From Streptomyces flaveolus (GTDB lineage Bacteria > Actinomycetota > Actinomycetes > Streptomycetales > Streptomycetaceae), in assembly GCF_000716535.1 (NCBI RefSeq), contig NZ_JNWV01000039.1, positions 23,248-87,247 on the forward strand: DNA of 64,000 nt, given 5' to 3'. Position numbers and translations under genes: made by a program. Numbering within the stretch: the first letter of the stretch is position 1; every line of letters starts with the position of its first letter. Shown here piece by piece: positions 34,964 through 44,224 of the stretch. A model generated the notes under the pieces. That model was given only the letters and a program-made list of their open reading frames with translations, did no database searches and had not been told where the DNA came from.

Positions 34964-36787
34964 GTGGCGCGCGACATCGCGGCTCCCACCGTCGTCCCCA
35001 CCAATCACCAGGAACTGATCTCGTGGGTCAACGAGATCGCCGAACTGACGCAGCCGGACAGCGTGGTCTGGTGTGACGGCTCCGAGGCCGAGTACGAGCG
35101 ACTGTGCGAGGAACTGGTCGCCAAGGGAACGTTCAAGAAACTCGACCCGGTCAAGCGCCCGCACTCCTACTACGCCGCCTCCGACCCGTCCGACGTCGCG
35201 CGCGTCGAGGACCGGACCTTCATCTGCTCGGAGAAGGAGGAGGACGCGGGCCCGACCAACCACTGGAAGGCCCCCGCCGAGATGCGGGAGATCTTCACCG
35301 GCGACAAGGGCCTGTTCCGGGGCTCCATGCGCGGCCGGACCATGTACGTCGTGCCCTTCTGCATGGGCCCGCTCGGCTCCCCGCTGTCCGCGCTGGGCGT
35401 GGAGATCACCGACTCCGCCTACGTCGCCGTCTCGATGCGCACGATGACGCGCATGGGCCAGGCCGTCCTGGACGAACTGGGCGACGACGGCTTCTTCGTC
35501 AAGGCCGTCCACACGCTCGGCGCCCCGCTGGAGCCCGGCCAGGAGGACGTCCCCTGGCCCTGCAACCAGACCAAGTACATCTCGCACTTCCCCGAGTCGC
35601 GCGAGATCTGGTCCTACGGCTCCGGCTACGGCGGCAACGCCCTGCTCGGCAAGAAGTGCTACGCCCTGCGCATCGCCTCCGTCATGGCCCGTGACGAGGG
35701 CTGGCTGGCCGAGCACATGCTGATCCTCAAGCTCACCCCGCCGCAGGGCGAGTCCAAGTACGTCGCCGCCGCCTTCCCCTCCGCCTGCGGCAAGACCAAC
35801 CTCGCCATGCTGGAGCCCACCATCTCCGGCTGGACGGTGGAGACCATCGGCGACGACATCGCCTGGATGCGGTTCGGCGAGGACGGCCGGCTGTACGCGA
35901 TCAACCCCGAGGCCGGCTTCTTCGGCGTCGCGCCCGGCACCGGTGAGCACACCAACGCCAACGCGATGAAGACCCTGTGGGGTAACGCGGTCTTCACCAA
36001 CGTCGCGCTCACCGACGACGGCGACGTGTGGTGGGAGGGCATGACCGAGGAGCCCCCGGCCCACCTGACCGACTGGAAGGGCAACGACTGGACGCCGGAC
36101 TCCGGGACCCCGGCCGCCCACCCCAACGCCCGCTTCACCGTGCCGGCCTCGCAGTGCCCGATCATCGCGCCCGAGTGGGAGGACCCGAAGGGCGTGCCGA
36201 TCTCGGCGATCCTCTTCGGCGGGCGCCGCGCGACGGCGGTGCCGCTGGTGACGGAGTCCTTCGACTGGAACCACGGCGTCTTCCTCGGCGCCAACGTGGC
36301 CTCCGAGAAGACCGCCGCCGCCGAGGGCAAGGTCGGCGAGCTGCGCCGCGACCCCTTCGCGATGCTGCCGTTCTGCGGCTACAACATGGGCGACTACATG
36401 GCCCACTGGGTCGACGTCGCCAAGGACAAGGACCAGTCCAAGCTGCCGAAGATCTACTACGTCAACTGGTTCCGGAAGAACGACGAGGGCAAGTTCGTCT
36501 GGCCCGGCTTCGGCGAGAACTCCCGGGTCCTGAAGTGGATCGTGGAGCGGCTGGAGGGCAAGGCCGAGGGCGTCGAGACCCCGATCGGCGTGCTGCCGGC
36601 GAAGGACGCCCTGGACACCGACGGCCTCGAACTCTCCGCGTCCGACCTGGAGTTCCTGCTGACGGTCGACAAGGAGGTATGGCGCGAGGAGGCCGCGCTG
36701 ATCCCCGGGCACCTCGACACCTTCGGCGACCACACCCCGAAGGAGCTGTGGGAGCAGTACCGGGCGCTGGTGGAGCGCCTGGGCTGA
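34964..36787 (+). CDS. pckG: GTP-dependent phosphoenolpyruvate carboxykinase
   Basis: 607 aa. Interconverts oxaloacetate and PEP using GTP, the first committed step of gluconeogenesis. P-loop [13 protein letters not shown] with the active-site Cys, kinase-2 region TIGDDIAWM, and the PEP/oxaloacetate region [19 protein letters not shown]. The length matches the GTP-type enzyme (~610 aa). GTG 34964 follows AGGAG (34954-34958). The 240-base upstream leader has no ORF; a weak GCCCC-CAC-GGGGC hairpin lies near its end. A strong terminator follows. Confidence 0.96.
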   Translation: MARDIAAPTVVPTNHQELISWVNEIAELTQPDSVVWCDGSEAEYERLCEELVAKGTFKKLDPVKRPHSYYAASDPSDVARVEDRTFICSEKEEDAGPTNHWKAPAEMREIFTGDKGLFRGSMRGRTMYVVPFCMGPLGSPLSALGVEITDSAYVAVSMRTMTRMGQAVLDELGDDGFFVKAVHTLGAPLEPGQEDVPWPCNQTKYISHFPESREIWSYGSGYGGNALLGKKCYALRIASVMARDEGWLAEHMLILKLTPPQGESKYVAAAFPSACGKTNLAMLEPTISGWTVETIGDDIAWMRFGEDGRLYAINPEAGFFGVAPGTGEHTNANAMKTLWGNAVFTNVALTDDGDVWWEGMTEEPPAHLTDWKGNDWTPDSGTPAAHPNARFTVPASQCPIIAPEWEDPKGVPISAILFGGRRATAVPLVTESFDWNHGVFLGANVASEKTAAAEGKVGELRRDPFAMLPFCGYNMGDYMAHWVDVAKDKDQSKLPKIYYVNWFRKNDEGKFVWPGFGENSRVLKWIVERLEGKAEGVETPIGVLPAKDALDTDGLELSASDLEFLLTVDKEVWREEAALIPGHLDTFGDHTPKELWEQYRALVERLG

Positions 36788-36864
36788 ACACCCGCCTACG
36801 ACTCCGCGGCCGGTCGCCGTGCCCTGACCAGCGATCGTCACGACCGGCCGCGGTGAACAACCCA

Positions 36865-36896
36865 CCGGGCCCCGCCGGGCGGCGTGCGGGGCCCGG
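36865..36896 (+). terminator. Hairpin terminator after pckG
   Basis: CCGGGCCCCGC (36865-36875) pairs perfectly with GCGGGGCCCGG (36886-36896) across a 10-base loop. No U-tract. Confidence 0.75.
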
Positions 36897-37000
36897 CCGC
36901 GCGCCCCCTTGCCCATGGGATCTTCACACCTGTTTCATGGCCTTCACAGGCGTCTCACCGACACCGGTGAGGTGCTCGATTCAGCCTGTGGGGGGCACAG

Positions 37001-38731
37001 TTGAATACAGCACACCGCTCCAGACGTCTCGCGGCCACCCTGCTCACCGCCGTACTCGCCGGGGCCGGACTGACCGTCGCCGCCGCGCCCGCGGCCCACG
37101 CGGCGGCCTCCGACGCCGTGGCCAAGCTGCCGATCTCGTCGTACTCGGGCCTGGCCGTCGACTCCGTGCACCAGCGCGTCTACATCGCCGACCAGCGTGA
37201 CGGCCAGGCCGCCGGCACGGTGCTGGTCTACGACTTCCAGGGCCAGAAGGTCGCGGCGCTCCCGCACACGAGTTCCGTCTCCGGCGTGGCGCTCAGCGAG
37301 GACTCCGCGACGCTGTACGTGGGCGAGAGCGGACGCGTCGTCACCTACGACACCGGCACGCTCCAGCGGAACGGCGAGCACAGCGCCGCCTACGACACCT
37401 GCGGACGCCAACTCGCCTACGCCGGCCGCACGGTGTGGAGCACCGACGCCTACGTCTTCCAGAGCTACCTGTGTGCCACGGCGACGACGTCCCTGGACAT
37501 GCTCACGAACGGCACGGTCTCCCGGACCGGCTGGAACGACGTCGGCAGGCTCCAGCTGGCCCCGGGGGCCCGCGCGCGGAACCGTCTCCTCATGGGCCAG
37601 CCCAAGGAGAGCGGCGCCGCGAACCCCTTCCTCGCCTCGTTCGACGTCAGCGGCACCGCCCCGGTGCGGGACGCCTCCCGCCGGTTCGCGGACGGCGACG
37701 GCAAGGGCGCCCTGGACCTGGCGGACATGGCGGCGAGCCCGGACGGCACCGAGGTCGCCGTGGCAGACGCCACCGCAGGCACCCGGCTGCTGGACGCCGG
37801 CGACCTGTCGGACGCCTCCGGCCAGTACCAGGCCCTGCCCGCCGGCGCGACCTCCACCGCGGTCGCCTTCAGCGGTGACGGCAAGTACATCGCCCGGGGC
37901 GCCCAGGCCGCCGGCAGTACGCCCGATCTGCTGGTGCAGAGCGCCGACCCGGCCGACGGCACGCCGCCGCTGGAGTTCGCCTTCGAGGGCAGCCTCGACG
38001 GCAACGGCGTCACCCCGCGGGGCCTCGCCTGGTCCGAGGACGGCTCCCGGCTCTTCGCGGTCACCCGGGGCGGCACCGGCCAGGAGTACTGGCTGCACGT
38101 CATCCAGCCCCCGGCCGCCCAGTACGGCACCCGCTTCACCGGCGACCTCACCCACAGCCCCTCCGGTGCCGTCGCGGGGGAGCCGCTGTCGGTGCGCGGC
38201 CGGCTGGAATGGGACGGGCCCGCGCCCACCGAGCCGCTGACGGTGACCGCCGTGCGCGAGGACACGAACGGCACGCACCAGCTCGGCACCGCCACGGTCA
38301 AGGCCGACGGCACCTTCACCGTCCTGGACGAGCCCGACCTGGTCGGCGACGCCACCTACACCGTGTCCTTCCTCGGTGACCTCGCCCACCGCCCCGCCAC
38401 CGACGTCACCCACACGGTGACCGTGGGCAAGGCGCCCAGCTCGCTCACGCTGACCGGTCCGGACGAGGCCACGACGAGCGGTGGCGTCCACCTCACCGGC
38501 ACGTTCACCGCACAGGGCAAGCCGCTGCCCGAGCGGGCCACGCTCACCGTGCGGCGCACGGACCGGCTCGGCACCGGCGCCCTGTCGTCGGTGACCGTCG
38601 CCGCCGACGGCACCTTCGCCGTCGACGACCTGCCGCGCACCCGGCGCGAGGTGACCTACACCGTGAGCTGGCCGGGCGACGACCTGCACACGGGTGCCAC
38701 GGCGTCGGTCACGGTGTACGTCAGGCGCTGA
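37001..38731 (+). CDS. Secreted beta-propeller protein with C-terminal Ig-like repeats
   Basis: 576 aa. TTG start at 37001 with GTGGGGGG upstream. Signal peptide with cut after AAAPAAHA (about residue 34). A YVTN-like propeller follows with recurring SGLAVDSVHQRVYIAD-type blades, then two or three Ig-like repeats (~375-576) with SLTLTGPDE and the repeated pattern ADGTF...V. Such proteins are extracellular binding or surface-display proteins; no enzymatic residues are seen. Monocistronic behind the pckG terminator. Confidence 0.85.
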   Translation: MNTAHRSRRLAATLLTAVLAGAGLTVAAAPAAHAAASDAVAKLPISSYSGLAVDSVHQRVYIADQRDGQAAGTVLVYDFQGQKVAALPHTSSVSGVALSEDSATLYVGESGRVVTYDTGTLQRNGEHSAAYDTCGRQLAYAGRTVWSTDAYVFQSYLCATATTSLDMLTNGTVSRTGWNDVGRLQLAPGARARNRLLMGQPKESGAANPFLASFDVSGTAPVRDASRRFADGDGKGALDLADMAASPDGTEVAVADATAGTRLLDAGDLSDASGQYQALPAGATSTAVAFSGDGKYIARGAQAAGSTPDLLVQSADPADGTPPLEFAFEGSLDGNGVTPRGLAWSEDGSRLFAVTRGGTGQEYWLHVIQPPAAQYGTRFTGDLTHSPSGAVAGEPLSVRGRLEWDGPAPTEPLTVTAVREDTNGTHQLGTATVKADGTFTVLDEPDLVGDATYTVSFLGDLAHRPATDVTHTVTVGKAPSSLTLTGPDEATTSGGVHLTGTFTAQGKPLPERATLTVRRTDRLGTGALSSVTVAADGTFAVDDLPRTRREVTYTVSWPGDDLHTGATASVTVYVRR

Positions 38732-39362
38732 GCTCGCCGTCCCCCGGCCCGCCCCGGTCCTCCAGGTACCGGGTGTGGGACTCCTGGCGGCGGGCCTCGG
38801 CCTCGCCGAGCTCCGCCGCCAGCCGTTCGGCCTCCTGCCGCAGCAGATCGAGCTGCCGCTCCAGGTGGCGTTCGGGCGGCTCGGTGCCCGGCGTGAGCCG
38901 CGTCCACCAGCGGGTGCGGACGAAGGCGTCCACGGCCTCCGGGATGTCCTGGCGGACCGCCCGGGAGACGGCGTGCACGCCCTCCGGGTCCCGGGCGAGC
39001 GCCTCGGCGACCCAGCCCGGTTCCAGCAGCGCGGCCAGCAGCCCGGTGAGCCCGCCGAGCCGGGCGGCGGCCGCGGGCGGCAGGTCGACGTCCGCGAGAT
39101 AGCCGCCGAGCCGGCCGAAGTCGGCGCGGATCTCCTCCAGTTGGGCCGACGGGCTGGGGAAGTCCGGCAGGGCGGGCCGCTCCGGCGGGGCGATGAGGGC
39201 GCCCGCCCCGTACAGCCCGGCCACCACGACCGGCCAGTACGGTCCCGCGACCCCGGCGAAGGTCAGCGCCAGGCCGAGCAGCCCGCAGGCGCCGCCGGTG
39301 AGGTTCTTGCGGGACTCCAGGTAGCCGAGGACCTTGTTGCCGGGGGCCTCATTGGTAGCCAC
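38721..39362 (-). CDS. Two-helix membrane protein with coiled-coil tail, last gene of the TelA/VWA operon
   Basis: 213 aa from GTG 39362 behind GAGGAGATCC, overlapping the end of the VWA gene by 14 bp. Two adjacent hydrophobic helices at about 22-60 form a hairpin; residues 65-170 are helical and the C-terminus (~165-200: ERHLERQLDLLRQEAERLAA) is a predicted coiled coil. Both ends should face the cytoplasm. Family unknown to me. Its place suggests it couples the operon's other products to the membrane. Confidence 0.75.
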   Translation of the reverse strand: MATNEAPGNKVLGYLESRKNLTGGACGLLGLALTFAGVAGPYWPVVVAGLYGAGALIAPPERPALPDFPSPSAQLEEIRADFGRLGGYLADVDLPPAAAARLGGLTGLLAALLEPGWVAEALARDPEGVHAVSRAVRQDIPEAVDAFVRTRWWTRLTPGTEPPERHLERQLDLLRQEAERLAAELGEAEARRQESHTRYLEDRGGPGDGELSA

Positions 39363-40887
39363 GGATCTCCTCGAAGGCGCCGTCCAGCGAGCCCTGCCGG
39401 GCGTCGAAGAGCCGGCCGCCGGTCAGGTCGGCGATGTGCTGGAGTTCGGAGCGGGAGGAGTCGCCGAACAGGATCGGGAAGACGGGGATGTCCCGCCGGT
39501 CGCGGCCGAGGGAGCGGTAGAAGCCGTCGAAGTCGCCCGCCTCGTCGCCCGCTGTGTTCTCGCCGTCGGTCATCAGCACGATCGAGGTGAACGTGTCCCG
39601 GCCGGTGCCGAGATGGTCGTACGCCTGCTCCAGCGAGGTGTAGATGGCGGTCCCGCCGTCGGCGCCGAGCGCGTCGGTGTCCCGGCGGATCGCCGCCAGC
39701 CCGGCCTTCGGGTCCTTCGGGTCGACGACGTGGGTGCGCACGCTCTTCACGTCCGAGCCGAACGGCATCAGCGTCACCTCCTCCCGGTCCCTGAAGTCGC
39801 CGGTGAGCCCGGCCAGCGCCTTCTTCAGCGCGGCGAGCCGGTCGCCCTCCATGGAGCCGGAGGTGTCCAGGACGTACACCGTGCGGGAGGGGCGGCGCAG
39901 TTCGTTCTCGTACGAGTCCAGCAGCCCGTCGGCCACCGAGCGGCTGCCGGGGAAGGGCAGTTCACGGCGCCGGCCGGTGTCGAGGCCGGCGGCGGGCCGC
40001 ACCGACGGGACGACCGGGCGGCGGTGGGTGGTGTCGGTGATCAGCTTCTGCACGGCGTCGGTGCGCAGGTCCGCGGTCACCTTGCGGACGTCCTCCCGGG
40101 TGCGGGCGTCGGTGGACGCGAGCGAGGAGAACGGGTAGTCGGCGGTGACGACGCCGTCACGGGGGCGGATCACGGTGAGGCCCGGGATGCCCTTGAGGAC
40201 CGACTCGTAGTTGAGCAGGGCGTCGACGGTGCCGCGCCGCCGGTAGGCGGTGGCCAGCCAGCCCGACGAGCCCGAGGTCAGCTTCTGCCCGCGGAAGAAC
40301 TCCTTCAGCCGGGGCGTCGCCTTCCGCACGTCGGCGTCGGTGAGCGCGGACTGGGCGCCGGAGAGGGCGGAGGCGACCGAGACCAGCGTGGCGAAGCCGG
40401 AGTTGGAGCGGGCCGGGTCGGTCATGCCGTAGGTCAGCTTCCCGTCCTGGACGGCCTGTTCGACCTGGGACCAGGTGACGTTCTCCGGCTTCCAGCCGAG
40501 CGCCCGCACGGTGGCCTGCTTGACGCCGACGGCGACCGGGCTGGACATGACCGGTGTCTCGGACACCACCTTCTTCGCCGCGTCGGGCCGCAGCCGCAGA
40601 TAGTCGTCCGAGGACAGCCACAGCGCGTCGTACGCCCCGTCCGCCTTGCCCCGGGCCAGCAGGTCGACGGCGTCCAGGGTGCCCATGTAGGTGGGCCGGA
40701 CGGTGATGCCGGTGTCCTCGCGGACGCGGTCGAAGACGGCGGTCATGTCGCTGAGTTCGCTGGAGGCGAGGACCCGGAGAGTGCCGGGCCTCGGCGCGTT
40801 CGAGTCGTCCTCCGCCTTCTCCGAGGTGCACGCGCCCAGCAGGCCGGCGGTGACGGCGACCACGGCGAGCAGGGATCGGCGTCTCAT
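39349..40887 (-). CDS. Lipoprotein with substrate-binding-like domain fused to a VWA domain
   Basis: 512 aa. Lipobox LLGAC near residues 16-20, so it is anchored outside the membrane. Residues ~35-280 resemble a type 2 extracellular solute-binding protein (TLRVLASSELSDM; TYGMTDPARSNSGFATLVS). Residues ~325-510 are a von Willebrand A domain with MIDAS motif DTSGSMEGD and later VLMTDGENT. It shares the TDPxxSNSG phrase with the first gene of the operon, showing common origin. The ATG overlaps the TelA stop (ATGA). VWA domains bind protein partners through a metal ion; a surface assembly or sensing role is inferred. Confidence 0.85.
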   Translation of the reverse strand: MRRRSLLAVVAVTAGLLGACTSEKAEDDSNAPRPGTLRVLASSELSDMTAVFDRVREDTGITVRPTYMGTLDAVDLLARGKADGAYDALWLSSDDYLRLRPDAAKKVVSETPVMSSPVAVGVKQATVRALGWKPENVTWSQVEQAVQDGKLTYGMTDPARSNSGFATLVSVASALSGAQSALTDADVRKATPRLKEFFRGQKLTSGSSGWLATAYRRRGTVDALLNYESVLKGIPGLTVIRPRDGVVTADYPFSSLASTDARTREDVRKVTADLRTDAVQKLITDTTHRRPVVPSVRPAAGLDTGRRRELPFPGSRSVADGLLDSYENELRRPSRTVYVLDTSGSMEGDRLAALKKALAGLTGDFRDREEVTLMPFGSDVKSVRTHVVDPKDPKAGLAAIRRDTDALGADGGTAIYTSLEQAYDHLGTGRDTFTSIVLMTDGENTAGDEAGDFDGFYRSLGRDRRDIPVFPILFGDSSRSELQHIADLTGGRLFDARQGSLDGAFEEIRGYQ

Positions 40888-42047
40888 CCGAGGCCCCCCT
40901 CCAGCGCGCCCTGGGCGCGGCTGCGCTCCAGGCGGGCGGAGGCGCTGTGCAGTTCGTCCGTGAGGGACTGGACGGTGCTCGCCATGACCTCGGTCGCCTG
41001 GACCTTGTAGCTGTCGATGGCGTCGAGGGTGCGGTAGATCTGCTGGAACGCGGCACGCAGGGTCTCCGCGCCGACCGCCGGGTCGGCGGCGATGCGCTGG
41101 ATCTCGCCGCTCTGCGTGGCGAGCATCTCGGCGTTGCCCCGGATGAGGTCCTCGGTGGTCCCGCGCAGGGCGGTCACCTGCTCGACGACCTTCTTCTGGC
41201 TGTCCAGTGCGGAGGCCAGCATCACGGAGATGCGCAGCGCCGAGACGGTCGTCGTGGCGGCCCGGTCGACGCCCTTGATCAGCTCCTCGTTGTTGCGGCG
41301 TACGACGTCCATGGCGAGGTAGCCCTGGGCGCACACCGCGAGCTGGGTGAGCAGGTCCTGGTGCTTCTGCCGGACCGGGAAGAGCACGTCGACACGGAGG
41401 GCGTCGGCCTCCTGCGGGTCGCCGACCCCGGCGACGTGCTCCTCGACGGCGGTGTCCAGGGCCTGGGTGAGGACGACGTACTCCTGGAGCTTGCCCATCG
41501 TCTCCCACAGCCGGACCCGCTCGGTCTGCAACGCGGCGTTGTCCCGGCGCAGTTCGTCCTGCCCGCCGCGCAGCGCGCCCACGATCCGGTTCAGGTTGCC
41601 CTGCGCGGAGGCGTACTTGGCGAGGTGGTCGCGCAGTCTGCTGCCGCCGGGCAGCTTGGACAGGAACCGGCGTCCCTTGTTCGCGGGCAGGTCCCGCGGG
41701 TCCAGGTCCTCCACCACCCGGCGGAGTTCCACGAGCGAGCCGGCGACCTTGCCCTGGGCGTCCCCGCCCTTGTCGGGCAGGCTGCGCACGGCCCGCTCCA
41801 GCATGCGGTTGGACTGGACGGCGGCGGTGCGCATCTCACCTGCGCCGAGCGCGGTGATCTCGCCGACCTTGCCCGCGAACTCGGGCGAGCGGGCGTCGAG
41901 CGCGGCGAGCTGCTCGACGAAGGCGGTGGCCTTGCGGGCCATGTCGGTGCGCACCCCGTCGTCGACGGGCACCAGGCCGCCGGCTTTCTCCTTCGGTACG
42001 GGCGGCACGGGATCGGGCGGGGTGAGCTGGAATTCGCTGTCGGTCAT
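40884..42047 (-). CDS. TelA-family (toxic anion resistance) protein
   Basis: 387 aa, cytoplasmic and almost entirely helical. The segments LPGGSRLRDHLAKYASAQGNLNRIV and RLWETMGKLQEYVVLTQALDTAV are typical of the TelA/KlaA family. Named for tellurite resistance but the mechanism is unknown; relatives occur with ter genes in stress-response loci. ATG 42047 follows GGGGGACCCAC. Coupled by 4 bp to the VWA lipoprotein gene. Confidence 0.88.
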   Translation of the reverse strand: MTDSEFQLTPPDPVPPVPKEKAGGLVPVDDGVRTDMARKATAFVEQLAALDARSPEFAGKVGEITALGAGEMRTAAVQSNRMLERAVRSLPDKGGDAQGKVAGSLVELRRVVEDLDPRDLPANKGRRFLSKLPGGSRLRDHLAKYASAQGNLNRIVGALRGGQDELRRDNAALQTERVRLWETMGKLQEYVVLTQALDTAVEEHVAGVGDPQEADALRVDVLFPVRQKHQDLLTQLAVCAQGYLAMDVVRRNNEELIKGVDRAATTTVSALRISVMLASALDSQKKVVEQVTALRGTTEDLIRGNAEMLATQSGEIQRIAADPAVGAETLRAAFQQIYRTLDAIDSYKVQATEVMASTVQSLTDELHSASARLERSRAQGALEGGLG

Positions 42048-42061
42048 GTGGGTCCCCCGTG

Positions 42062-43138
42062 TCATCCGCAGGCCCGGCGGGCCATCTCGTGCAGCACCGC
42101 GGAGGTGGGCACGGGCGCCTGCCGGACGCCGGTGAGCTTCTGGTTGAGGTAGGCGGCGCGGTCGGCGGTGGCCGTGACGAACTCGGCGGCGTCGCCCTGC
42201 GGCCGGAATCCGTGCCGGACGGCGAGCTTGCGCAGGGCCGGGTCGGTGCTGAGCAGTTCCCCGAGCGCCCGGCCGTCCGCGTCCAGCGGTACGACGGTGT
42301 GGTCGCTGTTGACGGTGGTGTCCGGGTACAGCACCACGAGGTCGTCCGCGCCGTGCTGCTCGGCGAGGAGCGCCGCGACCTGTGACTCGTACACCAGCAC
42401 CAGCGGGTTGCCCGCGCCGCTGACGAAGTCCCGGAACACCGCGTCCGTGCTGGACTGCTGGGCGCCCTGGACGCTGACCAGCTTGTGCAGCAGGGGTGCG
42501 GTGCGGTCGAGGTCCGCCTTGCCCGCGACCACCTTGCCGCCGTTGGCCACGTAGGAGGCGGCGGCGAGGTAGAGGGCCCCGGAGTTGGAGGACTCGGGGT
42601 CGGTGCTGGCGATGTACAGGGTGCCCGTCAGCTCGCCGTGGGCCCTGGCGCCCTTGAGCTGCTGCCAGGTGCGGTCGTGCCGGGCGGCGTCCACGTAAGC
42701 GCCCGTCTTCAGCGTGCCGCGGCTCTTCCCGTCGAGCACCGCCAGCCCGTTCGAGGCGAGCACGTCGGCCGCGGCGCGGTGCGCCACGACGACGAGCGGC
42801 GAGTAGAAGGGCCGGGGCAGCGGTTCCTGCACGTGGTACTTCTCGGCCAGCTCGTCGGCGGGTGCCTGGCTGGACGGGAAGGCGAAGTCGTACCCCTTGA
42901 GGTCCAGGCCCTCCATGGCCCAGGACCCGGAGGCCTCGGCCTTGACGGTGTAGCCCTTGGCGGCGAGGGCCTTCACCACATCGGGATCGGCGAAGAAGTC
43001 GGCCTTCTCCGATCCGATCACTCCACGCACGGTCTTCGTTGCCGTGCCCTTGTCCTCCCCTTGCCGGCCCGCGACGACGGCGGCCACCACGCCACCGATC
43101 AGCAGAACCGCGAGGACGATTCCCGCGATACGTCTCAC
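42062..43138 (-). CDS. Membrane-anchored substrate-binding-like protein, first gene of the TelA/VWA operon
   Basis: 358 aa. GTG 43138, then VRRIAGIVLAVLLIGGVVAAVVAG: an uncleaved anchor or signal with no lipobox. The mature part has a type 2 periplasmic-binding fold: GTLYIASTDPESSNSGALYL matches the equivalent phrase of the VWA lipoprotein, and SPLVVVAHRAAADVL occupies the hinge position. No ABC permease is nearby, so it is unlikely to feed a classical importer. A Cys at the C-terminus (RRACG) could pair with another. Ligand unknown. Confidence 0.8.
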   Translation of the reverse strand: MRRIAGIVLAVLLIGGVVAAVVAGRQGEDKGTATKTVRGVIGSEKADFFADPDVVKALAAKGYTVKAEASGSWAMEGLDLKGYDFAFPSSQAPADELAEKYHVQEPLPRPFYSPLVVVAHRAAADVLASNGLAVLDGKSRGTLKTGAYVDAARHDRTWQQLKGARAHGELTGTLYIASTDPESSNSGALYLAAASYVANGGKVVAGKADLDRTAPLLHKLVSVQGAQQSSTDAVFRDFVSGAGNPLVLVYESQVAALLAEQHGADDLVVLYPDTTVNSDHTVVPLDADGRALGELLSTDPALRKLAVRHGFRPQGDAAEFVTATADRAAYLNQKLTGVRQAPVPTSAVLHEMARRACG

Positions 43139-43715
43139 GCCGGGGAGCGTGCTCCCGGAACTCCAAGTTCCATGCGCGACGAGATGAACGGGGGGTGACG
43201 TCCCGTTCCCGGTATGCAACCGGAGGCCACCCCTCCGGCAAGGGGCGCGGTCTCCCGGGACCGCGGGCAGGGGAGACGGTGCGGCGGCGGGCCTCGCAGG
43301 GAGGGGACGGCGCGGTGCAGAGCCCTCGACGCGGTGAGGCGACGAGACGGCGGGGCTCGGCGCGGCGGGGCGGCGGCCTTGGGGGCGCGATGCGGCAGTC
43401 TGGGGCGCCGGGGCGAGGCGGCGGCCTCGGGCGCTCGGGCGATGCGGCGGCCGGCCTCGGTGCGGTGGGACGGTGGCGGAAAGCGCCGGTCACCCTTTCT
43501 CCGTCGGAACGGTGCTCACCCCCACACGCCCGCCGGCGCTCTGCGCGGTGCTCGGCAACAGCGGACCGGGGCCTCCCTCAGCGGGCCGGGGCCTCCCGCA
43601 GGGAAACGCGCCGCACGCACCGACCCGCCCAAGCCGAGCGCAGCGTATGGCGCCCGGTCCGCGCGTCGCTGCGGGTGCGCGCGGACCGGGGCCGATCGGG
43701 GGACCCGGGCAGGGG
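43139..43715. other. 577-bp gene-free, extremely GC-rich stretch
   Basis: Contains several open frames on both strands, but all are low-complexity (Arg, Gly, Ala-rich) and lack ribosome binding sites. Loose repeats of GCGGCGGCCTCGG-like words occur at about 43365-43460. The promoter of the SBP/TelA/VWA operon must be near its left end. I see nothing else. Confidence 0.5.
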
Positions 43716-44135
43716 TCAGGCGGTGCTGAGTTCCTTCGGGTCGGCGGACAGCGCGGCGGCGTGCGCGTCCATCCGCTCGGCCGAGAGGATCGCCACCGCC
43801 GTGTCGGCACGCGACGCGGCGACCACGAGCGCGCGCCCCGCGAGGGCGTGCGCGCGCCGGTGCAGCCCGGTGGGGTCACCGGCGGCGGCCGGCGCCGCCC
43901 GCAGCGGTGTACGTCCTCCGCGCAGCCGCGCCACCTGTGCCGCGAGGCGCTCCGCGGCCGTGTCGAGGTCGGCGGACGGGGTCAGCGCGCGCAGTTCGTC
44001 GGTGACCGCGAGCAGCGCGGCGAGGTGCCCGGCGAGCTGGATGTCCAGTTCCTCCTCGCGCGACCGGTGGGGGAAGTCCGAGGCGGTGCCGGCCATCGTG
44101 CTGTGGACCGACTTGGTGCGGATCGGCTCGTACAT
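43716..44135 (-). CDS. Conserved hypothetical helical protein
   Basis: 139 aa, all-helical, no signal or membrane segment. ATG 44135 has AGGAGG nine bases upstream. The sequence ALLAVTDELRAL, then RAHALAGRALVVAASRADTAVAILSAERMDAHAAAL suggests two long helices. I do not recognise the family. An AT-rich inverted repeat TTAG-N12-CTAA (44172-44191) sits just upstream and may carry its promoter or operator. Confidence 0.65.
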   Translation of the reverse strand: MYEPIRTKSVHSTMAGTASDFPHRSREEELDIQLAGHLAALLAVTDELRALTPSADLDTAAERLAAQVARLRGGRTPLRAAPAAAGDPTGLHRRAHALAGRALVVAASRADTAVAILSAERMDAHAAALSADPKELSTA

Positions 44136-44224
44136 GGGGGATGGCCTCCTGTGCTCTGACAGGAAGCCATCTTAGCTTGGATTTCGTCTAAAGTTGAGTC
44201 GGGTCACAGAATGAGGTCCGTCGA

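Noticed and set aside
34952..36916. 654-aa leftward frame opposite pckG
   Set aside because: Mirror of a well-conserved enzyme; no family features.
43473..44159. 228-aa rightward frame over the gene-free stretch
   Set aside because: Low complexity, no RBS, and antisense to the 139-aa gene, which has an AGGAGG site.
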